NCBI RefSeq assembly: GCF_016107545.1
Contig: NZ_JABASS010000009.1
Location: 1-64,000, forward strand
Length of the DNA: 64,000 nucleotides
Source of the DNA: Psychrobacter namhaensis
Lineage (GTDB): Bacteria; Pseudomonadota; Gammaproteobacteria; Pseudomonadales; Moraxellaceae
Reading direction: 5' to 3'
The notes beneath the pieces were generated by a model. It did not search any database, was not told the DNA's origin, and saw only the letters and a program-made list of their open reading frames with translations. The position numbers were made by a program, and so were the translations under genes. Shown in pieces: positions 45,819-55,023 of this stretch (the stretch's first letter is position 1; each line of letters begins with the position of its first letter).

Positions 45819-46505
45819 TCATTCAGATAAATGGCTTTTTTCTAAATTCGCCAAAAATGCGGCAAAACCCTCTGCCGCCCGAGCTTCTAAACGGCTGCTG
45901 GTAATCACACGGACCTGATTGCTCCAAGTGATGGCATAGCCTTGGGCCTCAAATTTTTTGACCAAATCCACATCTTCATGACAAGGCAATGGGGCAAAGC
46001 CACCCACCGTAAGATATGCTTCACTGCTAAACATTAAATTTGCGCCGTGAATGTGGCGATGTCCCATACTGTCTTGGTAGTGATTGATATAATCTTGTCG
46101 CGTTTGCGGTGCTAAATGCGCCCAGCTATCCACGCTCACCACACCGCAAATCATATCCGTAGGCTGCTGCGTCATATGGACGATTTGCTGTATCAGCCAG
46201 TCTACCGTTACGATTGAATCTGCGTCTGTGCAGGCAATCCACGTTGCACCTTTTTTGATGGCATGGCGAATACCCATATCTCGCACCCGTCCCACACAGT
46301 GATAATGACAGCATAGGTAATCCACACCTGCGGCTTTGACTAATGCAAGCGTCTCATCGGTGCAACTATCCAGCACCACAAGTGGGTACGCCGTAATGGT
46401 CGGCGGCAGCTGCGTCATGGCTGTCTGAACCGACGTGAGGCAATTGGTCATTGTCATCGCTTCATTATGAGCGGGAATCACAATACCGATTTTTATCTCA
46501 TCCAT
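45819..46505 (-). CDS. family 2 glycosyltransferase
   Basis: 228 aa GT-A fold glycosyltransferase. The N-terminal GIVIPAHNEAMTMTNCLTSV nucleotide-sugar motif, the metal-binding DADSIVTVDWL (about residues 101-111) and CHEDVDLVKKFEAQG (acceptor/catalytic region) are visible. There is no membrane segment, so it is soluble or peripheral. It is the last gene of a minus-strand cluster with a methyltransferase 34 bases upstream. The donor and acceptor are unknown. Confidence 0.87.
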   Translation of the reverse strand: MDEIKIGIVIPAHNEAMTMTNCLTSVQTAMTQLPPTITAYPLVVLDSCTDETLALVKAAGVDYLCCHYHCVGRVRDMGIRHAIKKGATWIACTDADSIVTVDWLIQQIVHMTQQPTDMICGVVSVDSWAHLAPQTRQDYINHYQDSMGHRHIHGANLMFSSEAYLTVGGFAPLPCHEDVDLVKKFEAQGYAITWSNQVRVITSSRLEARAAEGFAAFLANLEKSHLSE

Positions 46506-46539
46506 GTACCACCCATTGTGTTGCTAGCTGTCGTACGCC

Positions 46540-47310
46540 TCATATTAAGTTTTCTTGCATAGCGACTGAATTTGACGTGTTTTGCCAAACGTCTAGTAAA
46601 AAATCGGTATCGATAATCTCACTTTGATGACTAAAAGCCCCTTGCTGAGCGCTCTTATTGTTTATCCCACGCTTTGCTAAATTAAACGCTTGGTGTAAGC
46701 GTTGGTGCACCGTGTCGCCTGTCATCACAAAGCCATCAATGGGGTAGCGCCAATGACAGCACAGTAATGTGCCGCCTATGGCAAGGTTTTGACCGATCCA
46801 AGTGGTCACCGCATCAATCTCGTTTGGGGATAAATAATATAAAATTTCGCTAATGACAACCAAATCAAAGGGTGGTTGACTGACAAGAGGATGGTCTGAT
46901 GAAGGCTCAGATCCTAAAAACGCCTCTTTTAAAGTGAATAGAGCGTTAGGAATCGTCCCTTGAATCACCCTAACATGAGAGGACGCTGACAAGCGTTGAC
47001 TGGCAAGTTGTACCGCATGATGATTACCATCTATACAGACCAATGCCTGACAGCGGTGGGCAAGTAATTCGCTAAAAACGCCATTGCCGCAGCCCAATTC
47101 AATGCCATTGCCATATTTTGCTTGGGGCAGGACCGCCAGACACATATCACGTTTGCGTTTTTCATACCAGCGGGTCTGATATTGCCATGGGTCGGTACTG
47201 TCGTTATATAACGCATCAAAATACGTTGCTGAATAGCTGTCAGACTGGTTGTTAATGTCAGTATCAGTAGTAAGCGTCATTGGCGTTGTCGATTCAGACA
47301 TGTGGTTCAT
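46540..47310 (-). CDS. SAM-dependent methyltransferase (NodS-like)
   Basis: About 256 aa from the ATG at 47310, which is preceded by GGAGG; the open frame reaches 47418. SAM-binding motif I is GIELGCGNGVFSELLA, with VVISEILYYLSP as motif IV/V. The layout resembles the nodulation protein NodS family, N-methyltransferases of chitooligosaccharides, though here the family name only suggests an amino or hydroxyl acceptor. It overlaps the PIG-L gene by 17 bases, so the two are translationally coupled. Together they could deacetylate an N-acetyl group and then methylate the freed amine. Confidence 0.82.
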   Translation of the reverse strand: MNHMSESTTPMTLTTDTDINNQSDSYSATYFDALYNDSTDPWQYQTRWYEKRKRDMCLAVLPQAKYGNGIELGCGNGVFSELLAHRCQALVCIDGNHHAVQLASQRLSASSHVRVIQGTIPNALFTLKEAFLGSEPSSDHPLVSQPPFDLVVISEILYYLSPNEIDAVTTWIGQNLAIGGTLLCCHWRYPIDGFVMTGDTVHQRLHQAFNLAKRGINNKSAQQGAFSHQSEIIDTDFLLDVWQNTSNSVAMQENLI

Positions 47311-48193
47311 ACAAATAAACCTCCCAGAGCTGGCTAATTCTAGCGATGGCTTGCGCCGATAAAATGGGCGGGTTACCCGTACTTTCATCAACGGTGATTT
47401 GGCTTTTAAAACAGGCAATGGCTTGCGTTTTACGCTGTAATTGCTCAGGGGTTAAATCAAGCCTGAGGGCACAGTGCCAAGGAATGCGGCTGTCATCAGG
47501 TTTTGCCCAATGCCATGCCCAAATGAGTGCTTGATAACAGGCCAGATTGTGCTGCTTGGCAAAAGCAGATACCACCTGACCTGTGGCTTCGTGATCAGGA
47601 TGGCCATCGTGAGCAAAGGGTGTCACTAAAATATCGTCAGGCTGAATAATAGCGGCTAATTTTTCGTTAAACGGGGCTTGTTGAGCAAATACATCACCAT
47701 CCGTTAGACCTAGAGTCATAGTCGTGACCTGTTGAGCGATGCCCAATGCTTTTAATGCCGCAAGGCTTTCTTGTGGACGGATGACATTAAGTTTTTGTGG
47801 CGGATAAATCTGCGAGTCTGGATGGCTTTGTGTGCCATTGGTCACATGAATCAAGATGATAGGATTGCCATTAGCCACCAGTTGTTGCAGCATACCGCCG
47901 CAGCCCAAGGTTTCATCATCGGGATGCGGGGCAAAGACACACACACGCTGATGCGGCAAAAAGTTTTGTGCAATATTCAATCGAGGTAAGTCTTGCAGTC
48001 CTTGCCAATTTTGCCAAGCGTCTTGACTGGTGCCATCGCCCTCAATCACACGGTCACCGACAATCGGATGATTGTGTTCAGAGGTGGCCGTATAATCGGT
48101 TACGGTATCGGTACTGACCGCTGCATCATTAACGCTAAATGTTAGGTCAGACCATGCAGGATGTTCTGACATATTGGTGGTTACAGTTGCCAT
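47294..48193 (-). CDS. PIG-L family deacetylase
   Basis: 299 aa zinc-dependent N-deacetylase of the LmbE/PIG-L family. The N-terminal ~75 residues are poorly conserved, followed by VFAPHPDDETLGCGG with the HPDDE motif at 90-94. The second zinc motif HPDHE lies at 198-202 within FAHDGHPDHEATG. Family members remove acetyl from N-acetylglucosamine groups on small molecules or glycolipids. It overlaps the upstream acyl-CoA dehydrogenase gene by 13 bases and the downstream methyltransferase by 17. The specific substrate is unknown. Confidence 0.88.
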   Translation of the reverse strand: MATVTTNMSEHPAWSDLTFSVNDAAVSTDTVTDYTATSEHNHPIVGDRVIEGDGTSQDAWQNWQGLQDLPRLNIAQNFLPHQRVCVFAPHPDDETLGCGGMLQQLVANGNPIILIHVTNGTQSHPDSQIYPPQKLNVIRPQESLAALKALGIAQQVTTMTLGLTDGDVFAQQAPFNEKLAAIIQPDDILVTPFAHDGHPDHEATGQVVSAFAKQHNLACYQALIWAWHWAKPDDSRIPWHCALRLDLTPEQLQRKTQAIACFKSQITVDESTGNPPILSAQAIARISQLWEVYLYEPHV

Positions 48194-49269
48194 ATGTTTT
48201 CCTGTCCATCCGTTAAGTCATCGAGTGTTTCGCTGGCTAAAGTACTTGATAGTTCGCCAATTTTTTGTAAATCAAACGCGCCGTGACTTTGGCGAATAAA
48301 TACAGGCAAATCCGCTGATAGCCTTGCGAAATGGGCATTATCACAAAAGGGTGCTGCGCCCAATGCCAGTCCGACGGTTTCGATGACTTCACGCGCCAAC
48401 TGCTCGACGTTTACTCTTAATTGGCGAATGGCAAGTTCATGCCTGTGTTCTGGTTGGCTGTCTATCAAGTGAGCCACATGGCGAAAATACTGCTGAGTGA
48501 TGGCCAGTGCTGTGCCAATCTGTCCCAGATACATGGCTTTAAAATCGTGCGGTTTATGCTGATACCCTTTTATCAAGTAGGCTGCTATGGCCGTCGTTGC
48601 GCCATACCAGCAAGCAGCTACCCCTGCCGCGCCATGCCAAAAGCCCACGCGTTCTAAATACGCGTTTGCCGTGCCAACATGACTGGCTGCTGCTTGATTG
48701 AACTGTATGGTAGCTGTATCAGTGGCTTGCATGCCGACCGCTTGCCATGCTCCGTTGTCGATCTTGATCTCGTCTTGCTGCATATCCACAACAAGTAATT
48801 GCGATTGTCCATTCTCATCTCGATAAGTCATGAGACCATGATCCACGATATTGGCGCCTGAACACCATGACTTTGAGCCGCTGATTTTGCCTTGTTGATA
48901 ACGTATGGGATCAGGATGACCTTCTGCCGCCCAAATAGCCCATAGCCCTTGTGCCCGCTCGCTATAGCCGACTTCATGTAAAATACTTAGGGCGTCTAAG
49001 TGTGACTCAAACCATTTAGCAATCGTTAAATCAATGCCTGCCACATATGCCAAAACTTGCCAACGCGTTAAGGTGTGTAGGTTTTTCCTGCCACCACTGG
49101 CAGGGTGGGGGATTTTGTCGCTATAAGTGACTAAACGCTTTAAGATGTCGTGCCGCAGTTTATCGGTGATAACCAACGTGTCAATCGTCTGACGATCAGC
49201 GGAGATAATGTCGTCTATAGCGATCTTAATATTTTGTAATAAAGGATTTTTTGCCTCTAACGTTACCAT
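48181..49269 (-). CDS. acyl-CoA dehydrogenase-like flavoprotein
   Basis: 362 aa acyl-CoA dehydrogenase-fold protein, divergent from the two catabolic enzymes elsewhere in the window. The FAD-binding middle domain contains GKISGSKSWCSGANIVDHGLM-type sequence (about 128-148). The C-terminal helical domain ends with RQSHGAFDLQKIG. The usual MTEP-G and GG-G-Y motifs are lost. It heads the four-gene set acyl-CoA dehydrogenase / PIG-L / methyltransferase / GT2, and the otsA stop lies 34 bases upstream. AGGA precedes the ATG. It may desaturate an acyl chain carried on CoA or ACP, or oxidise the cluster product; this is unresolved. Confidence 0.8.
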   Translation of the reverse strand: MVTLEAKNPLLQNIKIAIDDIISADRQTIDTLVITDKLRHDILKRLVTYSDKIPHPASGGRKNLHTLTRWQVLAYVAGIDLTIAKWFESHLDALSILHEVGYSERAQGLWAIWAAEGHPDPIRYQQGKISGSKSWCSGANIVDHGLMTYRDENGQSQLLVVDMQQDEIKIDNGAWQAVGMQATDTATIQFNQAAASHVGTANAYLERVGFWHGAAGVAACWYGATTAIAAYLIKGYQHKPHDFKAMYLGQIGTALAITQQYFRHVAHLIDSQPEHRHELAIRQLRVNVEQLAREVIETVGLALGAAPFCDNAHFARLSADLPVFIRQSHGAFDLQKIGELSSTLASETLDDLTDGQENIWQL

Positions 49270-49303
49270 GGAGATTTCCTAATAATTATTGTGGGTCAGG
49301 CCT

Positions 49304-50938
49304 TTAGACGGTAGCTGGACACTCGTTGGTTGTGTGATGACTTTTGACATCGTATAGATCATCTAAAAAATCTTGCTGCCAAGCGTGTAAATTGTCTTGC
49401 TGTAACCCCTGTAACAACGCCTGATAGCGCTCCTTTCGCTGGGCAAGTGGCATCTCTAAAGCTGTTTTTAAACCGTGTATGATGCTTTTAGGCTGGTGCG
49501 GATCGATAATGACCGCCGCTTGCATTTGTTCAGCCGCCCCTGCATAACGTGATAGCATTAACACACCTGGATTCTCAGGGTTTTGGGCGGCAATGTATTC
49601 TTTGGCGACTAGGTTCATACCATCTTTAAGCGAATTGACCCAACCGATATCGCTGTGCCAAAACGCCCTCATTAGTGCGTCGTGATTTAATACTTTTTCG
49701 CTATACGTAATCGCCTCCCAGTTATTTATAAAATCGTTAGCTTTGTCGTGGGCGCTAAAGCCATCGGTTTTAAACGTAGGCGTTTGCTCCCCACTAGGCA
49801 AAAATTGCTGATTAATACCATGGACGGTTTGTTTGACATTGTCATAAAGCCGGCGATAAATAGGTAGATCTAAGCGGCTAGGGCAGGCAATTTGCAGTAG
49901 TTTTAGCTGGTTTTGATATAGCGGATATTGTTGTAAAAAATAGCGATATGCTGAAAAACGCTCCAATAAACCTTTGGAGTAATCAATTCTATCGACAGCA
50001 ATTATCTGCTGTGCGGCGGGCTTTATGACGTTTTTTTGCTGTGTGTGTTTTACCGTTTGTGAGGGTAGACGTGAAGATGAACGAGTGATCTGCTGCTGGA
50101 TTTTTGCAACATTCACACCGATTGGGTAGGCGTTAATTGCTAAACAGTGCGTGGCGCATAAATCTAGATTGAGCGTTAACTGTACCCCAGAGAATCGGTT
50201 AAACGGGGTAAAGTCTTGACTGTTATATGACTCGTTTAAAGGGCTGTGTTGTAAAAAGCGGCCGTTTAAATAATGCTGAAAGACGGCTATAGCGTTGGTT
50301 TTATCTTGCTGAGTTTGCGTACCCAGTACATCATAATGAGCAAGGTGTTCAATCAATTCAGGGCTTTGGCCAAGTTGCTGCCAAAATGCCAGTGGGGCAA
50401 ATGGAATGTGCAAAAAAAAGCCAATACGATTATTTATCCCTAATTGTCGACAGTAATGCGCCACGCTTAAAAAATGGTAATCATGGACCCAAATCACGTC
50501 ATTCGGCTCAATCACTTTTTTTAGTTGCCTGGCAAAAAGACGGTTTACCGCTTGATAACCTGCATAATCTTGCGGGGCTTGGCTGATTAAATTGGCTTGT
50601 TCGTGCAACAGTGGCCACAGTACATTATTGGCAAATCCGCAGTAAAAATGTTGGTACTGTTTGGTCGTTAGAGCAGTGGTTATATAGGTGACTTTTGAGT
50701 TTGTTCTTTGCCCGTCAGCGTCAGCGCTTGCTAAAGTAGGTGGTTTGCTACTGCTAAACGCATTGGTCGCACAGTCGTTAAAAACATCGACACAAGGATC
50801 TACAATCTTGCCATTCCAGCCCATCCAAATACTTGGATTTTCTATTAATACATCATGCAGTGCTACCGCAAGGCCGCCTGCCATCGGATTGTTGTCGGGC
50901 ATTTTAACCCGATTAGATAAAACGATTAAACGGCTCAT
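49304..50938 (-). CDS. otsA: trehalose-6-phosphate synthase
   Basis: GT20 retaining glycosyltransferase making trehalose-6-phosphate from UDP-glucose and glucose-6-phosphate. It is 544 aa, about 70 longer than E. coli OtsA, with extra segments near residues 55-75 and 280-300 (low-complexity Ser/Lys/Gln). The N-terminal SRLIVLSNRV, VHDYH, VDRIDYSKGLLERF (phosphate/UDP site) and DGMNLVAKEY motifs are conserved. Its ATG overlaps the otsB stop by four bases (ATGA), typical of translational coupling. Together they make the compatible solute trehalose, consistent with the osmolyte transporters elsewhere in the window. Confidence 0.93.
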   Translation of the reverse strand: MSRLIVLSNRVKMPDNNPMAGGLAVALHDVLIENPSIWMGWNGKIVDPCVDVFNDCATNAFSSSKPPTLASADADGQRTNSKVTYITTALTTKQYQHFYCGFANNVLWPLLHEQANLISQAPQDYAGYQAVNRLFARQLKKVIEPNDVIWVHDYHFLSVAHYCRQLGINNRIGFFLHIPFAPLAFWQQLGQSPELIEHLAHYDVLGTQTQQDKTNAIAVFQHYLNGRFLQHSPLNESYNSQDFTPFNRFSGVQLTLNLDLCATHCLAINAYPIGVNVAKIQQQITRSSSRLPSQTVKHTQQKNVIKPAAQQIIAVDRIDYSKGLLERFSAYRYFLQQYPLYQNQLKLLQIACPSRLDLPIYRRLYDNVKQTVHGINQQFLPSGEQTPTFKTDGFSAHDKANDFINNWEAITYSEKVLNHDALMRAFWHSDIGWVNSLKDGMNLVAKEYIAAQNPENPGVLMLSRYAGAAEQMQAAVIIDPHQPKSIIHGLKTALEMPLAQRKERYQALLQGLQQDNLHAWQQDFLDDLYDVKSHHTTNECPATV

Positions 50939-51876
50939 ATAACGTGTCTCATTGGGTTTTTGATAGAATAGGTGTTAGCGTCTGCTAAGTCAGACAGTAG
51001 AGTAAGGTGGCTTTGACAAAAGCTTAAGAAGCTCTCAAGCAATACCCGTACCTCGTGTACACTATGCACATAGTAATGGGCGCACGTTCGCTCATCGCCT
51101 ACTTTAATACCCATGCCCTTTACTGTTTTTTGGAGTGTTTTTACTGTTTTAGCCCCATTTTTGTCTTGCACAGCTATAAAACCTGCCTCATCGGTAATGT
51201 CATCACCAATAAAGATAGGACACAAGTCTTCGCTAACTTGCATATTCTTTAATAAGGTTAAAATCGCTGTCCCTTTATCTGCCCCTTTTGGCATGATTTC
51301 CCACACATATTTCCCTTGTTTCAATGTCCAATTGGAATGATGGTTTAATACTGCTGACATTATGGTATAAGCTGCATCCGCTAAAGTAGGATCACACCGA
51401 TAGTGTAGGGCAATGGAATATGGCTTATTTTCTATCGTGAAATCACGATAAGGCAGACAAGCTTGGATGATGCGCTGCCTGATAGTGGTAAGCTCGGTAG
51501 CATCCACATGCGCAACGCTTATGTGGTCACTATGATTGCCATTACTATTATCAATGTCTTCTTTGCTATCAAAGGCTATTTCTAGCCCATGAGTGGCGGC
51601 AATCGGTAACTGTAGAGGAGACAGCATTTTTTTTGCTTCATCAAGACTGCGTCCTGTGACGATGGCGACGTTAACGCCATGATTTTGTATTTTTTGTAAA
51701 AGTGTCAAGGTTGCGTTTGGAATGGCGCTGTCTTTGGGATTAAGCGTAAAATCCGCCAGCGTGCCATCCATATCCAAGAACAAACAGTAGTGATACTGAT
51801 TAGATAAATAATCAGCAAAGGTGTTGGGCGGGATGTACGATGGCGTACTTATGCTGGGGTTTATTGCAACAGTCAC
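50935..51876 (-). CDS. otsB: trehalose-6-phosphate phosphatase
   Basis: 313 aa HAD-superfamily phosphatase that releases trehalose from trehalose-6-phosphate. Motif I is FLDMDGTLADF (about residues 33-43), motif II is in VAIVTGRSLDEA and motif III is GDDITDEAGF. The C-terminal extension ends in a poorly conserved tail overlapping otsA by four bases. First gene of the minus-strand run otsB-otsA-acyl-CoA dehydrogenase-PIG-L-methyltransferase-GT2. Its promoter should lie in the 51877-52435 gap. Confidence 0.93.
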   Translation of the reverse strand: MTVAINPSISTPSYIPPNTFADYLSNQYHYCLFLDMDGTLADFTLNPKDSAIPNATLTLLQKIQNHGVNVAIVTGRSLDEAKKMLSPLQLPIAATHGLEIAFDSKEDIDNSNGNHSDHISVAHVDATELTTIRQRIIQACLPYRDFTIENKPYSIALHYRCDPTLADAAYTIMSAVLNHHSNWTLKQGKYVWEIMPKGADKGTAILTLLKNMQVSEDLCPIFIGDDITDEAGFIAVQDKNGAKTVKTLQKTVKGMGIKVGDERTCAHYYVHSVHEVRVLLESFLSFCQSHLTLLSDLADANTYSIKNPMRHVI

Positions 51877-52435
51877 ACTTTTTCCTTTTTAGTGAGGCAA
51901 TATTAGGTTTTGACTAAATGTAACCTGACTTTGAGATAGGCTATCTGCTAAAAGCTCATGCGTTTGTCAGTTTGGGTGGCTAGAGTAACGAGCCGTATAT
52001 CTCCAAACCTAATAATAAGTTTGCCATAGACCCAGTTATACTCTGGTGGCGAGTATGTTTAATTTGGCATAATTTCTGTAACTTACCAGATGTGCCCTTA
52101 ATGAACGCGCTTTTATTAATAATGGCTCATCTACTGCTTGGATTGATAAGTACAGGTTTCAGCCGTTTTTTATTAAGGGTCTTGCACGTTTTATAACAGC
52201 ATAATTTGCTTTAGTATCGATGAAATTATTTGGCTGTTTTCTTTTATTCCATATTTTCATATATTAATTCCTATTATTTTAGTGTGCTTATATTTACTTT
52301 AATGACAATAAGATTATGATGTAGCGCTGCGTTGCTCGTTGAGAATCCTCAACAGCTTCATGCGCCCCAATATTTCACTATAAATTTTTATATAACGATA
52401 TCCGATCAAAGGCATCGGAGAAGGACGGCATTACT
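51877..52435. other. 559-base divergent gap
   Basis: Divergent region between otsB (minus) and the YeeE/YedE gene (plus). It is AT-rich and carries no ORF. A small GTTGAG-AATC-CTCAAC hairpin (52338-52353) is the only structure I noticed. Both promoters should be here, but I could not pick them confidently. Confidence 0.4.
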
Positions 52436-53695
52436 TTGAATACTATGACGAGAGTTCAACCTGTAAATGATACAAAAGATCCTATTTTAAGAGACAGTCT
52501 GGCGTTAAATGCGCCGCAGAAAATGTTAATAGCAGGAGGCGCCATTGCAGGATTGATCTTGCTTATCTACTTGCTTGATACTCAGCACATCTCTCAATCA
52601 CTGCTTCTGGGCATAGGTCTTTTGTTAGGCTACACCCTCTTTCATGCTCGTTTTGGTTTTACCTCGGCGTTTAGACGTATGATGGCGGTAGGCAATGGGC
52701 AGGCGATGCGTTCTCATATGCTGATGCTGGCTGTCGCGGTGACATTGTTTGCGCCAATCCTTGCTTATGGCACGACATTTTTTGGTGGTCCGGTTGCAGG
52801 CTACGTAGCCCCGTTAGGTGTCAGCTTAGTCGTGGGCGCGTTCGTATTTGGTATTGGTATGCAACTTGGCGGCGGCTGTGCTTCGGGCACGCTCTATGCT
52901 GTAGGGGGTGGGCGTTCTGTTATGTTTATAACGTTCATTTTCTTTATCGTTGGCGCCACGATTGGTGCTTATCATCTGCCATTCTGGACAGAAGAGATGC
53001 CCGCTTACGCCCCTTATTCTTTGGCCACTTCTACAGGCTTTGGCTATACAGGTGCTTGGCTGCTATCTCTTGCTGTCTTTGGTATCATCGCGTGGGTGAC
53101 ATTAGTTGTTGAAAAAAAGAAAAATGCCCCTAAGATGGCGCCTGTGCCCTCAGAATCTGGCTGGAAACGTATTTTTCGCGGTTCTTGGCCACTGTTTGCA
53201 GCAGCAATTGTTTTAGCACTGCTTAATGCACTGACCTTGCTAACCCGTGGTCAGCCTTGGGGCATTACGTCCGCATTTACATTGTGGGGCTCGAAGATTG
53301 CTAGTGGCTTAGGGGTTGATGTGGCCAGTTGGGGCTATTGGCAAGGGGCGAATGCAGCCGCGCTTAACACGTCTGTTTTTGCAGATTCAACGACTGTACT
53401 CAATATCGGTATCATCATTGGCGCATTTATTGCTTCGGCTGCCGGTGGGTTATTCAAATTCACGCAGATTACGGTCGGCAATTTTGCGGCTTCAGTAATT
53501 GGTGGGCTGATGATGGGATATGGTGCCCGTCTTGCATTCGGCTGTAATATTGGCGCTTACTTTGGTGGTATTGCTTCTTTTAGCTTGCATGGCTATATTT
53601 GGGGCATACTCGCCATGGCAGGCACTTTTTTAGCATTGTACATGCGTCCCCTGTTTGGACTGTCAGTGCCAAAATCTAACGATTCTGTGTGCTAA
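52436..53695 (+). CDS. YeeE/YedE family sulfur (thiosulfate) transporter
   Basis: 419 aa polytopic membrane protein with about ten hydrophobic helices. Two internally similar halves each carry a conserved Cys-centred motif: GGGCASGTLYAVGGG near residue 145 and FGCNIGAYFGGI near 365. These fit the YeeE/YedE (TsuA-like) family, which takes up thiosulfate or related sulfur species via cysteine relays. The TTG at 52436 lies ten bases after AAGGA; an ATG at 52445 is an alternative start. A terminator follows. Confidence 0.85.
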   Translation: MNTMTRVQPVNDTKDPILRDSLALNAPQKMLIAGGAIAGLILLIYLLDTQHISQSLLLGIGLLLGYTLFHARFGFTSAFRRMMAVGNGQAMRSHMLMLAVAVTLFAPILAYGTTFFGGPVAGYVAPLGVSLVVGAFVFGIGMQLGGGCASGTLYAVGGGRSVMFITFIFFIVGATIGAYHLPFWTEEMPAYAPYSLATSTGFGYTGAWLLSLAVFGIIAWVTLVVEKKKNAPKMAPVPSESGWKRIFRGSWPLFAAAIVLALLNALTLLTRGQPWGITSAFTLWGSKIASGLGVDVASWGYWQGANAAALNTSVFADSTTVLNIGIIIGAFIASAAGGLFKFTQITVGNFAASVIGGLMMGYGARLAFGCNIGAYFGGIASFSLHGYIWGILAMAGTFLALYMRPLFGLSVPKSNDSVC

Positions 53696-53734
53696 TACAA
53701 AATACTCATCCCTATGATGAGGGTGTCTTATCTG

Positions 53735-53766
53735 AAAAGGCTCGCAATTAGTTGTGAGTCTTTTTT
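53735..53766 (+). terminator. rho-independent terminator after the YeeE/YedE gene
   Basis: Stem AGGCTCGCAA / TTGTGAGTCT (with G-T pairs), loop TTAG-like, then TTTTTT. The remaining bases to 54025 hold no gene that I can support. Confidence 0.7.
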
Positions 53767-54025
53767 ACTGGGTGTTCCATCGTAAAATGAGGGACGCTTC
53801 TGAGGTTTAATAAGGCTCGTTTGTACCGTGTGACGGGTTATGTGCCAGCTTTTGAGTTTGAAAAACGGTATGATAGTCGTTTAACCTTGACCGCTATTAT
53901 TGCCTGATAGGGTTAAATCAGCCTTCGATACAGTCGGAGCGGTTCCATACATTGAATAAGTACTATGTCTGATCCGCTATGAAAGAACATTTATACAAGA
54001 CCATTGATATATAAGGCACATTGCT

Positions 54026-54760
54026 ATGGAAACAAAACAGAATCCTCTGGAACAAAGCCAAAATGCTGTAGAACACAGACCCGTATTTATGCCTAGAGTC
54101 AACAGTGACAATCTGGTAAAAACGGACATGGTGAGGTTTGAGCGGCATGTGGGGTTTGCGAGTAGACAGAAGAAAAAATCTATCAATGATCTGCATCAAG
54201 TCATTCGTAAAAAGTATGGTTTCAATCACGTCCTAGAGCTGTCTAGTAAATCGGGTAATAAGTTGAGCTTTCCGCTAAGCCCACTGAGCTTGAAGCTAAC
54301 GAATGAGCATGATGGTAGGGAATATAGTGTCGAAAACGCTTTTTATGCCAGTAAGGTGTTTGAACATGGTGGACCTTACATCGACTTGCTGAACGCCCCG
54401 CCAAGACAAGCCAAAAAAGACGAGCGATTAACGGCCTCAGGTGAACTCATTGGCTACAACTATTTTGGTATGGAGTGGAGTATCGAGCCATTGACCACCT
54501 TTTATGATTGGCTATATGTGAATGCTCTAAAACAAAACCCTTCGCTGCACGAGGCGGTCATGCAGTATCAAGCTTTTACTGATATTACGTTTAATCCTAA
54601 AAAATCTATCCATTGTGCGGCTTATGCGCTGGCGATGTTTGTGGCGCTCAATAAGCGAGAGTTGCTCGATGAGGTTGAAGATCCGATGGCATTTTTTGAT
54701 TTATGTAGTGACTTTAAAGTGAGCAATACCGAGCAGCTTTTGGAAAAGGGTTGGGTCTGA
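54026..54760 (+). CDS. NADAR-type (DarT1-associated) ADP-ribosylglycohydrolase-like protein
   Basis: 244 aa. I recognise the layout of the NADAR antitoxin partner of DarT1 DNA-ADP-ribosyltransferases: HRPVFMPR near the start, VRFERHVGFASRQKKKSI, ELSSKSG, the NADAR-like core EYSVENAFYASKVFEHGGPY (99-118), then RQAKKDERLTASGELIGYNYFG and FTDITFNPKKSIHCAAYA. NADAR enzymes hydrolyse ADP-ribose from guanine bases. No DarT-like toxin (DUF4433 fold) is visible on either side, so it appears orphaned. Assignment is by recall of sequence character and needs a profile search. AAGG precedes the ATG. Confidence 0.65.
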   Translation: METKQNPLEQSQNAVEHRPVFMPRVNSDNLVKTDMVRFERHVGFASRQKKKSINDLHQVIRKKYGFNHVLELSSKSGNKLSFPLSPLSLKLTNEHDGREYSVENAFYASKVFEHGGPYIDLLNAPPRQAKKDERLTASGELIGYNYFGMEWSIEPLTTFYDWLYVNALKQNPSLHEAVMQYQAFTDITFNPKKSIHCAAYALAMFVALNKRELLDEVEDPMAFFDLCSDFKVSNTEQLLEKGWV

Positions 54761-55023
54761 TCGCTAGATTGGCACTCTTTTTTGAATGCCATGACACAGA
54801 GGCATAGAGACACAGAAACATACTTACCAGTCAGTTTTTATAAACTGTAGTGATTGAGCTTGCGTTTTTATGACTATATATCTAAAAGCGTTGGAATGAG
54901 AGATAATACGCTACAGGCTTTTAGCCGCTATGATTTGAAAAGTAGAAACGTGCTTAGAGATGCGTACAAATTGATAATATTAGACATTTAATAAAGCTAA
55001 CCCAAATAAAAAGGCAGTTCCAA

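Noticed and set aside
52338-52353. Riboswitch or regulatory hairpin before the YeeE/YedE gene
   Set aside because: The six-pair GTTGAG/CTCAAC hairpin is too small and isolated to call.
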